A stretch of 64,000 nt of DNA from Anianabacter salinae (lineage in GTDB: Bacteria; Pseudomonadota; Alphaproteobacteria; Rhodobacterales; Rhodobacteraceae). The notes below the pieces were generated by a model that saw only the letters and a list, made by a program, of their open reading frames with translations, made no database searches and was not told where the DNA came from. Positions 1 to 8,133 of this stretch are shown here, in pieces; positions within the stretch are counted from its first letter, which is position 1; each line of letters opens with the position of its first letter. The position numbers and the translations under genes were made by a program. Where the stretch lies: NCBI RefSeq assembly GCF_019061145.1, contig NZ_JAHQZS010000001.1:248001-312000 (forward strand), written 5' to 3'.

Positions 1-145
1 GGCTGAACGGCAAGAGCGTGAAGAAGGGCGCCAGAAGCGCCGTCACCAGCGCCAGAAGCGCGAACAGCGAGGTGCGCACCCAAAGGCGGCGCGCGAACAC
101 ACGCAGATTCCATGCAAGAGACGAGAGCATCCGGTTCGTTCCCAT
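1..145 (-). CDS. DUF2254-like membrane protein, N-terminal fragment
   Basis: Only the first 48 codons are in the window; the gene runs off the left edge. The visible peptide has a basic segment with RRLWVRTSLFALLALV followed by a hydrophobic stretch, which looks like the first membrane helix of the DUF2254 family of predicted inner-membrane proteins. The start is placed at the ATG at 145; a second ATG at 130 is equally possible because neither has a clear Shine-Dalgarno sequence. The family assignment rests on this short stretch only and the function is unknown. Confidence 0.45.
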   Translation of the reverse strand, partial: MGTNRMLSSLAWNLRVFARRLWVRTSLFALLALVTALLAPFFTLLPFS

Positions 146-194
146 CGTGAACGGTTTCGCCCCGGTTCTAGGGGGTTACAGCGTGGTTCGCCAG

Positions 195-689
195 CTAGAC
201 CGGGGGGCCGAACTGCCTTTGCTCGACGGAGAAGCCCCTGCCGCCTTGCGTGACGACGAAGATTTGCCCGTAGTCCAGCGGCGGATCGCCCGGCAGGGCG
301 AAGGCGGACCAGATGTCCGTCAGGTTGTCCTTGTTGCCGACCCAGACGACCGTCCGGTCGCCTTGCGCTGCGATGCCCTTGGCAGCGGTCTCTGCCGGGA
401 TACGGGTGATCGTCAGGCCCGTCGCGGCGGCAAGGGGCGCGGCGGTGTCCAGATTGCGCTGAATCCCGGGAGAGAGGATCGCGTCGATCTTCTGATCGGA
501 CAGCGCCGCAGGCAGGGCAGCGGCGCGGGCGCGGCCAGCCTCGTTCAGATCATCGCCGCTGCGGTCGGCGTGGCGCAGGGCGATCAGGCGCATCCCTGCG
601 GGGTAGCTTGCCGCACGTCCACCGGCGCAGGCTGCCGCCAGACTTGCCGCCCCAAGGATCAACACTGTGCGCCGTGTCGCTGGTGCCAT
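195..689 (-). CDS. Histidine-phosphatase-like secreted lipoprotein
   Basis: This 164-residue protein starts with an arginine pair and a hydrophobic segment ending in LAAAC (Cys21), a plausible lipobox, so it is probably exported and lipid-anchored. After it comes LRHADRSGDDLNEAGRARA (from residue 38), the phosphohistidine motif of the histidine phosphatase (SixA/PGM-like) superfamily, with His40 as the expected nucleophile. Arg78 fits the next conserved arginine. The late motif that normally reads GH reads VGNKDNL, with Asn119 where the second catalytic His is expected, so activity may be altered or lost. Family fairly sure, substrate unknown. Confidence 0.7.
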   Translation of the reverse strand: MAPATRRTVLILGAASLAAACAGGRAASYPAGMRLIALRHADRSGDDLNEAGRARAAALPAALSDQKIDAILSPGIQRNLDTAAPLAAATGLTITRIPAETAAKGIAAQGDRTVVWVGNKDNLTDIWSAFALPGDPPLDYGQIFVVTQGGRGFSVEQRQFGPPV

Positions 690-752
690 CGTCGCCCCCG
701 CATCCCTTCCGTTGCGTCAAGGATAGCGTAAGGCGGGCAATTTTTCCAGTCT

Positions 753-1334
753 TCAGACCACCGTCACCGGCGTTCCGACCGGCACCTGATCATACAGATG
801 TTTGACGTGGCTGTTCAGCATCCGGATGCAGCCCGACGAATCCGAGCGTCCGATGGACTCGGGCTGGGTCGTGCCGTGGATGCGGTAATAAGTGTCGCGG
901 CCGTCCTTGAAGAGGTAGAGCGCCCGCGCGCCCAGCGGGTTCCCGGGGCCGCCCGGCATGATGTAGTCATCATCCCCGACGAATTTCGGATACTGCTGCG
1001 GGTTGCGTTCGATCATCGCGGCGGTGGGGCGCCAGCTTGGCCATTCGGCCTTGCGCCCGACGACCGCCTTGCCCTGGAACGACAGCCCAGCGCGGCCGAC
1101 GCCGACGCCGTAGCGGATCGCCTTGTTCTGCTCGACCACCCAGTAGAGGAAGTGCTTTTGCGGCATGACGATGATCTGCCCGGGCGTGATCTCGTCTGCG
1201 GTGCGGACGTAGCGTGGACGCAGCGGTTCGGCGAGCTCGAACTCCTTGACCTGCGCGGCGGCGAGGGTTGGCGCGGCCAGCGCGGCGACCCCTGTGGCAA
1301 GACCATTGGCAAGAAATCTGCGGCGGCTGGGCAT
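753..1334 (-). CDS. L,D-transpeptidase (YkuD/ErfK family), periplasmic
   Basis: The 193-residue protein begins with a twin-arginine-type signal (SRRRFLANG, then a hydrophobic stretch to about residue 28). The YkuD catalytic signature is complete: His153 in YRIHGT and Cys169 in SDSSGCIRM, the nucleophile that attacks the tetrapeptide stem of peptidoglycan to make 3-3 cross-links or attach proteins. The start at 1334 is preferred over an upstream in-frame ATG at 1385 because GGAGGA lies 7 nt before it and it puts the signal peptide at the N-terminus. It is monocistronic. Confidence 0.88.
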   Translation of the reverse strand: MPSRRRFLANGLATGVAALAAPTLAAAQVKEFELAEPLRPRYVRTADEITPGQIIVMPQKHFLYWVVEQNKAIRYGVGVGRAGLSFQGKAVVGRKAEWPSWRPTAAMIERNPQQYPKFVGDDDYIMPGGPGNPLGARALYLFKDGRDTYYRIHGTTQPESIGRSDSSGCIRMLNSHVKHLYDQVPVGTPVTVV

Positions 1335-1464
1335 GGGGGCTGTCCTCCGGAACGGCTGGTGTGGCATCCAGAATGCCACGCTCATGTCTGGTCAGGCAAC
1401 GCCGTGTGCATATGGATGGGTTCCGGGGCGTGGCAGGGGTTGCCGCTTGGTCACCCCTCCATGC

Positions 1465-1497
1465 AAAACGGCGCGCGCCCGGTGGGGCACGCGCCGT
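1465..1497 (-). terminator. Rho-independent terminator of the cold-shock gene
   Basis: On the minus strand an 8-bp GC-rich stem (ACGGCGCG / CGCGCCGT) closes a loop and is followed directly by TTTT. It lies about 30 bp past the cold-shock gene stop. Confidence 0.75.
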
Positions 1498-1525
1498 CAA
1501 TCAGATCAGTGTCCTTGCGGACGGA

Positions 1526-1732
1526 TCAGGCGAGCGACAGGTTCGTCGCGTTTTCGCGGCCGTCGCGGCCGGTCTCGAGGTCAAAGGTGACCTTCTGGTT
1601 GTCGGAGAGACCGGTCAGACCCGAGCGCTCGACTGCAGAGATGTGCACGAACACGTCCTTGCCGCCGGTGTCAGGTGCGATGAAGCCGAAGCCTTTGGTG
1701 GTGTTGAACCATTTCACGGTGCCAGTGGCCAT
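1526..1732 (-). CDS. cspA: Cold-shock domain protein (CspA family)
   Basis: At 68 residues this is a single cold-shock domain, the usual length. It carries both RNA-binding motifs, RNP1 (KGFGFI, residues 13-18) and RNP2 (VFVHI, residues 27-31), and starts with the typical MATGTVKWF. It should bind single-stranded nucleic acid as an RNA chaperone in the cytoplasm. It is a single gene with its own terminator. The roughly 230-bp upstream gap may hold a long structured leader, common for csp genes, but I see no diagnostic motif there. Confidence 0.93.
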   Translation of the reverse strand: MATGTVKWFNTTKGFGFIAPDTGGKDVFVHISAVERSGLTGLSDNQKVTFDLETGRDGRENATNLSLA

Positions 1733-1959
1733 GTGAGTTTTCCTTCATTTCGCTGCCCGCGGAAGTGCGGCAGCCCGGCTCGTCACGTCAAGAATTCGAA
1801 TGCTGTGAGCCGTGGTCGGAAAACAGATGGTCGAAGAGAAGATCGGTAGCGACCATCAATATGCGCGTTCCGGTGGGCTTTGGCAAGGGGGCGTGCAGGT
1901 GGGACGGCCCCGGTTCCGGGATTCACGATTCCTCAATGTCGATGCCGGACGCTTGCGCG

Positions 1960-2526
1960 ATGCCAAGGTATCTTCGCCCCGAACCGACACCGGCCCCCGT
2001 CTTCTTCACCGTCTGCCTTGCCAGGCGCGGAAGCACCGCGCTTGTGGATCATCTGGATGTTCTGCGAAACGCGGTGCGTGTTACTTTGGCGGCCCGCCCC
2101 TGCGAAATTCTCGCCTGGGTGGTCCTGCCCGACCACATGCATGCGATCTGGCGCCTTCCTGAAAGCGATCCCAACTATTCCCAGCGCTGGGGGCGGGTCA
2201 AGGCGCGCTTCAGCCGCGACGCCTGTAGGGCGGGACTTGTCCCGCCGCCCCCTGTCGGCACCGCAAACGGCGGCGTGAACCCCGCATTGCGGCGCAAGGG
2301 CGAACTCGGGATCTGGCAGCCCCGCTTCTGTGAGCATCATTGCCAAAGCGAGCGCGATCTGCAGACTCATCTGCGCTATTGCTGGGCGAACCCGGTGAAG
2401 CATGGCTACTGCGCCAAGCCATCGGATTGGGCGGCCTCGTCGATCCACCGCGATATCCGGCGCGGTCTGGTCGAAGCGGAATGGTCCGGGGAGCCGGACG
2501 CGGGCAATTTCGGCGAGGCAGCGTAG
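1960..2526 (+). CDS. REP-associated tyrosine transposase (RAYT, Y1_Tnp/HUH family)
   Basis: The 188-residue protein has the HUH metal-binding motif in LPDHMHAIW (about residue 55) preceded by the family's hydrophobic strand, and the C-terminal YCWANPVKHG segment typical of RAYTs. These proteins bind and nick REP palindromes that carry a 5-prime GTAG. Identical REP copies lie inside this gene, across its stop codon and 42 bp beyond, which confirms the assignment. The reading frame is open to 1765, but family length and the MPRYLRP start favour 1960; the ribosome-binding site is weak. The in-gene REP adds a Pro-rich patch (RAGLVPPPP). Confidence 0.85.
   Translation: MPRYLRPEPTPAPVFFTVCLARRGSTALVDHLDVLRNAVRVTLAARPCEILAWVVLPDHMHAIWRLPESDPNYSQRWGRVKARFSRDACRAGLVPPPPVGTANGGVNPALRRKGELGIWQPRFCEHHCQSERDLQTHLRYCWANPVKHGYCAKPSDWAASSIHRDIRRGLVEAEWSGEPDAGNFGEAA
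2225..2246 (+). repeat. REP palindrome, copy 1 (inside the RAYT gene)
   Basis: A GTAG tetranucleotide is followed by an 8-bp stem GGCGGGAC / GTCCCGCC with a TT loop. The sequence is identical to copies 2 and 3 and is read in frame as part of the transposase. Confidence 0.9.
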
Positions 2527-2544
2527 GGCGGGACTTGTCCCGCC
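2523..2544 (+). repeat. REP palindrome, copy 2 (spans the RAYT stop codon)
   Basis: This copy is identical to copy 1. The TAG stop codon of the transposase is formed by the GTAG head of the repeat. Confidence 0.92.
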
Positions 2545-2585
2545 TTGTGCACGGCCGGGAAGTCAGAGCGATAGAGCCGGGGGGA

Positions 2586-2607
2586 GGCGGGACAAGTCCC
2601 GCCCTAC
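2586..2607 (-). repeat. REP palindrome, copy 3 (inverted)
   Basis: This is the exact reverse complement of copies 1 and 2, 41 bp from copy 2 in inverted orientation, giving a BIME-like REP pair. It ends 4 bp before the ettA stop codon, so it could also act as a 3-prime stabilising or terminating hairpin for ettA mRNA. Confidence 0.92.
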
Positions 2608-2611
2608 GGGT

Positions 2612-4267
2612 CTACCTCGCAAACTTCTTGTACTTGATCCGCTTCGGCTCCACGGCATCAGCCCCCAACCGGCGTTTCTTGTCTTCCTCGTAGTCCTCGA
2701 AGTTGCCTTCGAACCATTCCACATGCGCCTCGCCCTCGAAGGCGAGGATGTGGGTGCAGATGCGGTCGAGGAAGAAACGGTCGTGCGAGATCACCACGGC
2801 GCAGCCGGCGAAATCCACCAGCGCGTCTTCCAGCGCGCGCAGGGTTTCGACGTCGAGATCGTTCGTCGGTTCGTCGAGCAGCAGCACGTTGCCGCCCGAT
2901 TTCAACAGCTTGGCCATGTGGACGCGGTTGCGTTCGCCCCCCGACAGCAGGCCGACGGTCTTCTGCTGGTCGCCGCCCTTGAAGTTGAAGGCCGAGCAAT
3001 AGGCGCGGCTGTTCATCTGGGCGTCGCCCAGCTGGATCACCTCGCCGCCGCCGGAAATCTCTTCCCAGACGGTCTTCTTCGGGTCGAGCGCATCGCGGGA
3101 CTGGTCGACATAGGACAGCTTGACCGTATCGCCGTATTCGACCGTCCCCGCATCTGGCGCTTCCTGCCCGGTCAGCATCCGGAACAGCGTGGTCTTGCCC
3201 GCCCCGTTGGGGCCGATCACGCCGACGATGCCGCCGGGGGGCAGCGAGAAGGTCAGGTTCTCGACCAATAGTTTGTCGCCCATCGCCTTTTGCAGGCCTT
3301 CGACTTCGATCACCTTGGAGCCAAGGCGCTGGCCGTTGGGGATGATGATCTGTGCATTCGCCAGCTTTTCGCGCTCGGACTGGTTGGCGAGGTCGTTGTA
3401 GGCGTTGATCCGCGCCTTGGACTTGGCCTGCCGCGCCTTGGCGCCCTGGCGGATCCATTCCAGTTCGCGTTCCAGCGTCTTGTGGCGCGACTTGTCCTCG
3501 CGCGCTTCCTGCGAAAGCCGCTTGGCCTTCTGTTCCAGCCAGGCGGAATAGTTGCCCTCGTAGGGAATGCCGCGCCCGCGATCCAGTTCCAGAATCCAGC
3601 CGGTGATGTCGTCGAGGAAATAGCGGTCGTGGGTCACGATCAGGATGGTGCCCTTGTAGGCGATGAGGTGCTGTTGCAGCCACGAGATCGTTTCTGCGTC
3701 GAGGTGGTTGGTCGGTTCATCCAGAAGCAGCATGTCGGGCGCTTCGAGCAGCAGCTTGCACAGCGCGACGCGGCGCTTTTCGCCGCCCGACAGGGTCGAA
3801 ACGTCGGCCTCGTCCGGCGGGCAGCGCAGGGCTTCCATCGCGACGTCGATCTGCGCGTCGAGATCCCACAAGTTCTGGCTGTCGATCTCGTCCTGAAGCG
3901 CGGCCATCTCGTCGGCGGTCTCGTCCGAGTAGTTCATCGCCAACTCGTTGAAGCGGTCGAGCTTGGCCTTCTTGGCGGCGACGCCCTCCATCACGTTGCC
4001 GCGCACGTCGAGCGACTCGTCAAGCTGCGGCTCCTGCGGCAGATAACCGACGCGCGCGCCCTCTGCGGCCCAGGCCTCGCCGGTGAAATCCTTGTCCATG
4101 CCCGCCATGACGCGCAGCAGGGTGGATTTACCCGAGCCGTTGACGCCGACGACACCGATCTTCACGCCCGGCAGGAACGACAGTCGGATGTTCTCGAACA
4201 CCTTCTTGCCGCCGGGATAGGTCTTGGACAGACCGTCCATGTGATAGACGTACTGGTAAGATGCCAT
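2612..4267 (-). CDS. ettA: Energy-dependent translational throttle protein EttA (ABC-F)
   Basis: This 551-residue soluble protein has two ABC ATPase domains in tandem and no membrane segment. Walker A is GVNGSGKST (about residue 40) and GPNGAGKTT (about 357); signatures are LSGGEKRRV and LSGGERNRV, each followed by LLLDEPTN. The Arg/Lys-rich linker (EREL...RQGAKARQAKSKAR) is the ABC-F P-site tRNA-interaction motif region. EttA binds the ribosomal E site and gates the first elongation step according to ATP/ADP. The start at 4267 is chosen over 4288 because GGAGA lies just upstream. It is a single-gene unit. Confidence 0.95.
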   Translation of the reverse strand: MASYQYVYHMDGLSKTYPGGKKVFENIRLSFLPGVKIGVVGVNGSGKSTLLRVMAGMDKDFTGEAWAAEGARVGYLPQEPQLDESLDVRGNVMEGVAAKKAKLDRFNELAMNYSDETADEMAALQDEIDSQNLWDLDAQIDVAMEALRCPPDEADVSTLSGGEKRRVALCKLLLEAPDMLLLDEPTNHLDAETISWLQQHLIAYKGTILIVTHDRYFLDDITGWILELDRGRGIPYEGNYSAWLEQKAKRLSQEAREDKSRHKTLERELEWIRQGAKARQAKSKARINAYNDLANQSEREKLANAQIIIPNGQRLGSKVIEVEGLQKAMGDKLLVENLTFSLPPGGIVGVIGPNGAGKTTLFRMLTGQEAPDAGTVEYGDTVKLSYVDQSRDALDPKKTVWEEISGGGEVIQLGDAQMNSRAYCSAFNFKGGDQQKTVGLLSGGERNRVHMAKLLKSGGNVLLLDEPTNDLDVETLRALEDALVDFAGCAVVISHDRFFLDRICTHILAFEGEAHVEWFEGNFEDYEEDKKRRLGADAVEPKRIKYKKFAR

Positions 4268-4342
4268 TGCGAAGTCTCCGGGCGTCAAAGGTCGTGGTCA
4301 GGCCCGTGTGTATTGGTCAGGACGGGGGGAGCGCAAGGTTGC

Positions 4343-4368
4343 GCGGGGGCCCGGTGCCGGGCCCCCGC
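4343..4368 (-). terminator. Strong GC hairpin after the MBL-fold gene
   Basis: A perfect 12-bp inverted repeat (GCGGGGGCCCGG / CCGGGCCCCCGC) with a 2-nt loop lies 10 bp beyond the stop of the metallo-hydrolase gene. No clear T-run follows, so it may be a terminator or a 3-prime mRNA barrier. Confidence 0.55.
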
Positions 4369-4377
4369 AACAGGCGT

Positions 4378-5325
4378 TCAGGCCTGATAGTCGTAGTTGG
4401 CTTCCACGGCGCGAAAGCCGTCGCCGTCGGGCGTGATATTGGCCAGCCCGGGGAAGGTCATGTGGCTGCCTGCCACCATCAGCCGGTCCGCTGCGGCGCG
4501 GTCAAGGATGCGGGCGCGCGTCTCGGCCGCCTGTGCTGGATCGACGTCGAAGCCGATGGTGACCGGGGGGCGGGCGAACTGCACCGGCGGGACATGCACG
4601 ATGTCGGCCCAGATCAGCAGCGCGTCGTCGCCCGAGGTCAGCATGAAACCGCTGTGCCCGGGGGTGTGGCCCGGCAGCGGCATCGAGGTGATGCCCGGCG
4701 CGATCTCGGTCTCGCCCGAGAACGGGCTAAGCCGGTCGCCATAGGCGGACAGCACGCCTTGCGCGATCTGCTTGAAGCCCTGCGAGGCGTCGTCGAAGTT
4801 GCTGTCGTCCATCCAGAAGCCGCGCTCTGTCTCGGATACCACCAGTTCGGCATTCGGGAACAGCGCGCTGCCCTCCAGCACGGCGCCGCCGACATGGTCG
4901 GGGTGCAGGTGCGTGGCGACCAGGTGGGTGATCTGCGCGGGGTCGATGCCCGCCCCTGCCAGATTCATCGGCAGCTTGCCGAGCGTGTCGCCCATGGCGC
5001 CGCCCGTGCCCGCATCGACCATGATCTTCAGATCGCCCGATTCGATGAGGAAGGCGTTGACCGCCGAGGGATATGTTTCGGGATCGCGGAAGGCGGCGCG
5101 CATCAACTCGTCATAGCCCGCGGCGTCGATGCCGCTCAGGGCTTCGGGACCGATGTGAAGAAAGCCGTCGTTCAGGGCGGTGACGGTCATCTCGCCGACT
5201 CGGAACTTCCGGGCGGCCGGGATCGCGGGGGCGCCGCCGCCGTGGGCCGCGGCGAAGGTCACCCGGGGAAGCCCGAGGCCAAGGCTGGCGGCGGCGGTGG
5301 CGGCAAGGAAATCTCTGCGGTGCAT
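4378..5325 (-). CDS. MBL-fold metallo-hydrolase with twin-arginine signal
   Basis: The 315-residue protein starts MHRRDFLAATAAASLGLGL, a twin-arginine-type signal peptide with a likely cleavage after VTFAAA. It has the zinc-binding THLHPDHVGG motif (His139, His141, Asp143, His144), then LPGHTPGH and a final GSHM region that supply the remaining ligands. It resembles periplasmic quorum-quenching or lactonase-like members, but the substrate cannot be read from sequence. The start at 5325 has AGGGAG 9 nt upstream; the longer in-frame extension to 5727 runs into nadD on the other strand and is rejected. Confidence 0.87.
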   Translation of the reverse strand: MHRRDFLAATAAASLGLGLPRVTFAAAHGGGAPAIPAARKFRVGEMTVTALNDGFLHIGPEALSGIDAAGYDELMRAAFRDPETYPSAVNAFLIESGDLKIMVDAGTGGAMGDTLGKLPMNLAGAGIDPAQITHLVATHLHPDHVGGAVLEGSALFPNAELVVSETERGFWMDDSNFDDASQGFKQIAQGVLSAYGDRLSPFSGETEIAPGITSMPLPGHTPGHSGFMLTSGDDALLIWADIVHVPPVQFARPPVTIGFDVDPAQAAETRARILDRAAADRLMVAGSHMTFPGLANITPDGDGFRAVEANYDYQA

Positions 5326-5452
5326 GATAGCTCCCTTTCGGTTGTGGCACTGCGAGAGGTAGCGCACGCGGCGCCCCGGCCAATGGCCCGCGTTGCCCAA
5401 GGCGCGGCGCGGCGCTAGACCTGTGCGGACGCAGCGAAGGGAACCCGTTTTC

Positions 5453-6064
5453 ATGAACGCGCACGGGCCGGATATGCCGATGGCGGCAAGGGGCCAGAGG
5501 ATCGGTCTCCTGGGCGGGTCGTTCGATCCGCCGCATGCCGGGCACCTGCATATCTCGCGGGAGGCGTTGAAGCGGTTCCGGCTGGATGCCGTGTGGTGGC
5601 TGGTGTCGCCGGGCAACCCGCTCAAGTCCGAGGGACCGGCGGACCTGCCGCTGCGGATGGCGGCGGCCCGGGATCTGGTGCACGATCCGCGCATCGTCGT
5701 CACCGATCTGGAGGCCCGGCTTGGCACGCGCTTTACCGCCGAGACGCTGGAAGCCCTGTTCCACCATTACCGGGGCGTCCGGTTTGCATGGCTGATGGGC
5801 GCGGACAACCTTGCCAGCTTTCACCGCTGGGACCGCTGGCAGTGGATCATGTCCAACGTGCCCATCGGCGTGATCGCGCGTCCCGGCGACCGGATGGGAG
5901 CGCGCCATTCACCTGCTGCGGCGAAGTTCGACCGTGCGCGCCTGCCTGCCGCGAGGGCAGGTCTCTTAGCTGTGATGGCTGCGCCCTGTTGGTGCTTTCT
6001 GAATGTGCCTATGGTAAAAATGTCATCTACGGAAATCCGTTCACAGGGTGGATGGGTCAGATAG
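5453..6064 (+). CDS. nadD: Nicotinate-nucleotide adenylyltransferase
   Basis: It transfers AMP from ATP to nicotinate mononucleotide in NAD synthesis. The nucleotidyltransferase motif is intact: [14 protein letters not shown] (residues 18-31), and the C-terminal SSTEIR is the conserved SSTxIR signature. Length (203 residues) is normal. The start at 5453 has AAGGGA 12 nt upstream; an alternative ATG at 5474 cannot be excluded. Unlike many alphaproteobacteria, no proA, rsfS or rlmH is next to it. It is followed by dacB 54 bp downstream in the same direction. Confidence 0.93.
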   Translation: MNAHGPDMPMAARGQRIGLLGGSFDPPHAGHLHISREALKRFRLDAVWWLVSPGNPLKSEGPADLPLRMAAARDLVHDPRIVVTDLEARLGTRFTAETLEALFHHYRGVRFAWLMGADNLASFHRWDRWQWIMSNVPIGVIARPGDRMGARHSPAAAKFDRARLPAARAGLLAVMAAPCWCFLNVPMVKMSSTEIRSQGGWVR

Positions 6065-6118
6065 TTGCGCGACTCAGGCTGCAAAACCTAGAGGTGCGCG
6101 GGGGCAGGAGGTGATACC

Positions 6119-7603
6119 GTGGCATTGACCCGCCGCATCTTCCTGGGGTCTGCGGCTGCCACCGCAGCGAACGCCGCGTGGGCGGGAGCGCCGACCCTGT
6201 CGTCGCGCCCTGTCGCGCGCCCAGCCGATTTTCACAAGCGCGCCGTCCGCTCCCCCGAGGATCTGATCGCCGAGGCCGCGCTGAGCGGCAAGATCGGCTA
6301 TGTCGTCGCGGATGCCGCGTCTGGCGAGGTTCTGGAAACGCACAGCCCGCTGGTCAGCCTTCCGCCTGCAAGCACGACCAAAGCGATCTCGGCTCTTTAT
6401 GCGCTCGACAGGCTGGGGGCCGGATACCGGTTCAAGACGCGTTTGCGCGCGCTGGGCGAGATGAAAAACGGCAAACTCGACGGCGATCTGTGCCTTGAGG
6501 GCGGCGGCGATCCTACGCTCGACACCGACGCACTCGGCGACATGGCGCAGCAGCTGAAAGAGGCCGGGCTGCGCGAGATCACCGGGCGGTTCGTCGTTCA
6601 CACCGATGCGCTGCCTTCGATCTTTTCCATCGATCCCGGCCAGCCGGATCATCTTGGCTACAGTCCCGCGGTGTCCGGGCTGAACCTCAACTACAACCGA
6701 GTGCATTTCCAGTGGGCCAAAGAGGCGAACGGCTACACCGTCAGCATGGATGCGCGGGCCAGTCGGTTCAGCCCCGAGGTCGGCATCGCCCGGATGACGG
6801 TCGTCGACCGCGACTTGCCGGTCTACACCTATGCCGATCAAGGCGGATCGGATCTGTGGACCGTGGCGCGCCCCGCGCTGGGCAATGGTGGAAGCCGGTG
6901 GTTGCCGGTACGCAAGCCCGAACTCTATGCCGCCGAAGTGTTCCAGACGCTGGCCCGCTCGCATGGCATCGTCCTGCCGCGCGCCGAGGTCGATGACGGC
7001 CCTGTGCGGGGCCGCATCATGGTCGAGCGGCCAAGCGCGCCCCTGCTCGACGTCTTGCGCGACATGATGAAGTGGTCAACCAACCTGACTGCCGAGGTGG
7101 TGGGTCTGACGGCGACGCAGATGGCGGACCGCGAGGCTGGTTCACTGGACGATTCGGCGCGCGAGATGAACGTGTGGCTGCGCGACCGCTATGGCGTGAA
7201 CCGGCTTCGGTTCGTGGATCATTCGGGGCTGGGCGACGGATCGCGTGCCGCCGCCGTCGACATGGTGCGGGTGCTGGTGCAGGCCGGCCCTTCGGGTGCC
7301 TTGCGGTCCCTGATGAAGGACATCCCGCTGCGCGATGACAATGGTGCGCCGATGACGGGGCATCCCGTTGCGGTTCAGGCAAAGACCGGAACCTTGAATT
7401 TCGCAAGCGCGCTGGCCGGTTACGTCACCGCGGTGGGTGGGCGCGACCTGGCATTCGCCATCTTCACGGCGGACATGGACGCGCGGGCGCGCATCGCGCC
7501 CCAAGACCGTGAACGGCCCGACGGATCGCGAGAGTGGATCGGGCGGTCGCGCGCGCTGCAGCTCAAGCTGCTGGAGCGCTGGGGCATCGCCTATGGCGCC
7601 TAA
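6119..7603 (+). CDS. dacB: D-alanyl-D-alanine carboxypeptidase/endopeptidase (PBP4 type)
   Basis: This S13-family penicillin-binding protein trims peptidoglycan stem peptides or cuts cross-links in the periplasm. It begins LTRRIFLGSAAATAANAAWA, an export signal with an arginine pair. The three active-site boxes are visible: STTK (Ser85, Lys88), STN in KWSTNLTAEV (about residue 320), and KTG in VQAKTGTLNF (about residue 422). Length 494 residues is normal. It starts with GTG, supported by a near-perfect AGGAGGTGA 5 nt upstream. Its stop overlaps the stop of the convergent TerB-like gene by 4 bp. Confidence 0.93.
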   Translation: MALTRRIFLGSAAATAANAAWAGAPTLSSRPVARPADFHKRAVRSPEDLIAEAALSGKIGYVVADAASGEVLETHSPLVSLPPASTTKAISALYALDRLGAGYRFKTRLRALGEMKNGKLDGDLCLEGGGDPTLDTDALGDMAQQLKEAGLREITGRFVVHTDALPSIFSIDPGQPDHLGYSPAVSGLNLNYNRVHFQWAKEANGYTVSMDARASRFSPEVGIARMTVVDRDLPVYTYADQGGSDLWTVARPALGNGGSRWLPVRKPELYAAEVFQTLARSHGIVLPRAEVDDGPVRGRIMVERPSAPLLDVLRDMMKWSTNLTAEVVGLTATQMADREAGSLDDSAREMNVWLRDRYGVNRLRFVDHSGLGDGSRAAAVDMVRVLVQAGPSGALRSLMKDIPLRDDNGAPMTGHPVAVQAKTGTLNFASALAGYVTAVGGRDLAFAIFTADMDARARIAPQDRERPDGSREWIGRSRALQLKLLERWGIAYGA

Positions 7604-8031
7604 AGCGTGATGTGCCGGGCCCGCGCGGCGCGTTCGATGGCGGCGGCGGCAAGACGCTCGATGTTGAAGGCATAGCGGAACTCGTCGAGCAGGCGCAGCT
7701 CGTCGTCGCCAAGCCGTCCGTCCGACGCCGCGACATCGCAGGCCAGCGCATAGGCAGTCTCGTGCACCCGGTCGGGAAGGTTTTCGAGGATGAGCGCAAG
7801 CAGGGTGTCGAGCCCGTCCTCGTCTGCGTAAAGGTCGAACACGACCTCGCTGACGACCTTCAGACGCTCGGGGTCATACTCGGCGAAGACCGGCAGGTGA
7901 TTGACGATCTGCTCGATGGTGATCAACTCGACCGTGCGCACGTCCTCGTCCGAGGCCGAGACGGCGATCATCACGGCGACGAGCGCGTCTTGCGGGGACC
8001 ATTCGGGCGGAAACTTGGACACTTGGGGCAC
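7600..8031 (-). CDS. TerB-like protein
   Basis: This 143-residue acidic, all-helical protein has the TerB pattern: DALVAVMIAVSASDEDV early, then ALACDVAASDGRLGDDEL with an acidic DGxLxxxE metal-binding-like loop late, and an arginine/alanine end. TerB domains occur in tellurite resistance loci but also, as here, as stand-alone proteins of unknown function; no other ter gene is nearby. The start is GTG at 8031. It is convergent with dacB and divergent from lysK, about 100 bp away. Confidence 0.75.
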   Translation of the reverse strand: MPQVSKFPPEWSPQDALVAVMIAVSASDEDVRTVELITIEQIVNHLPVFAEYDPERLKVVSEVVFDLYADEDGLDTLLALILENLPDRVHETAYALACDVAASDGRLGDDELRLLDEFRYAFNIERLAAAAIERAARARHITL

Positions 8032-8133
8032 CTTCCAGGATCATGTTGCGCGTGCAGAATATTGACGCTTCCGGCAGGCGGCAATAGGTAGGCGCACCGT
8101 CCACAACGCGACCCTATCATGGAAGGCGACATC

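Noticed and set aside
4378-5727. Longer start for the MBL-fold gene at 5727
   Set aside because: The extension would overlap about 275 bp of nadD on the other strand and hide the signal peptide; a good ribosome-binding site supports 5325.
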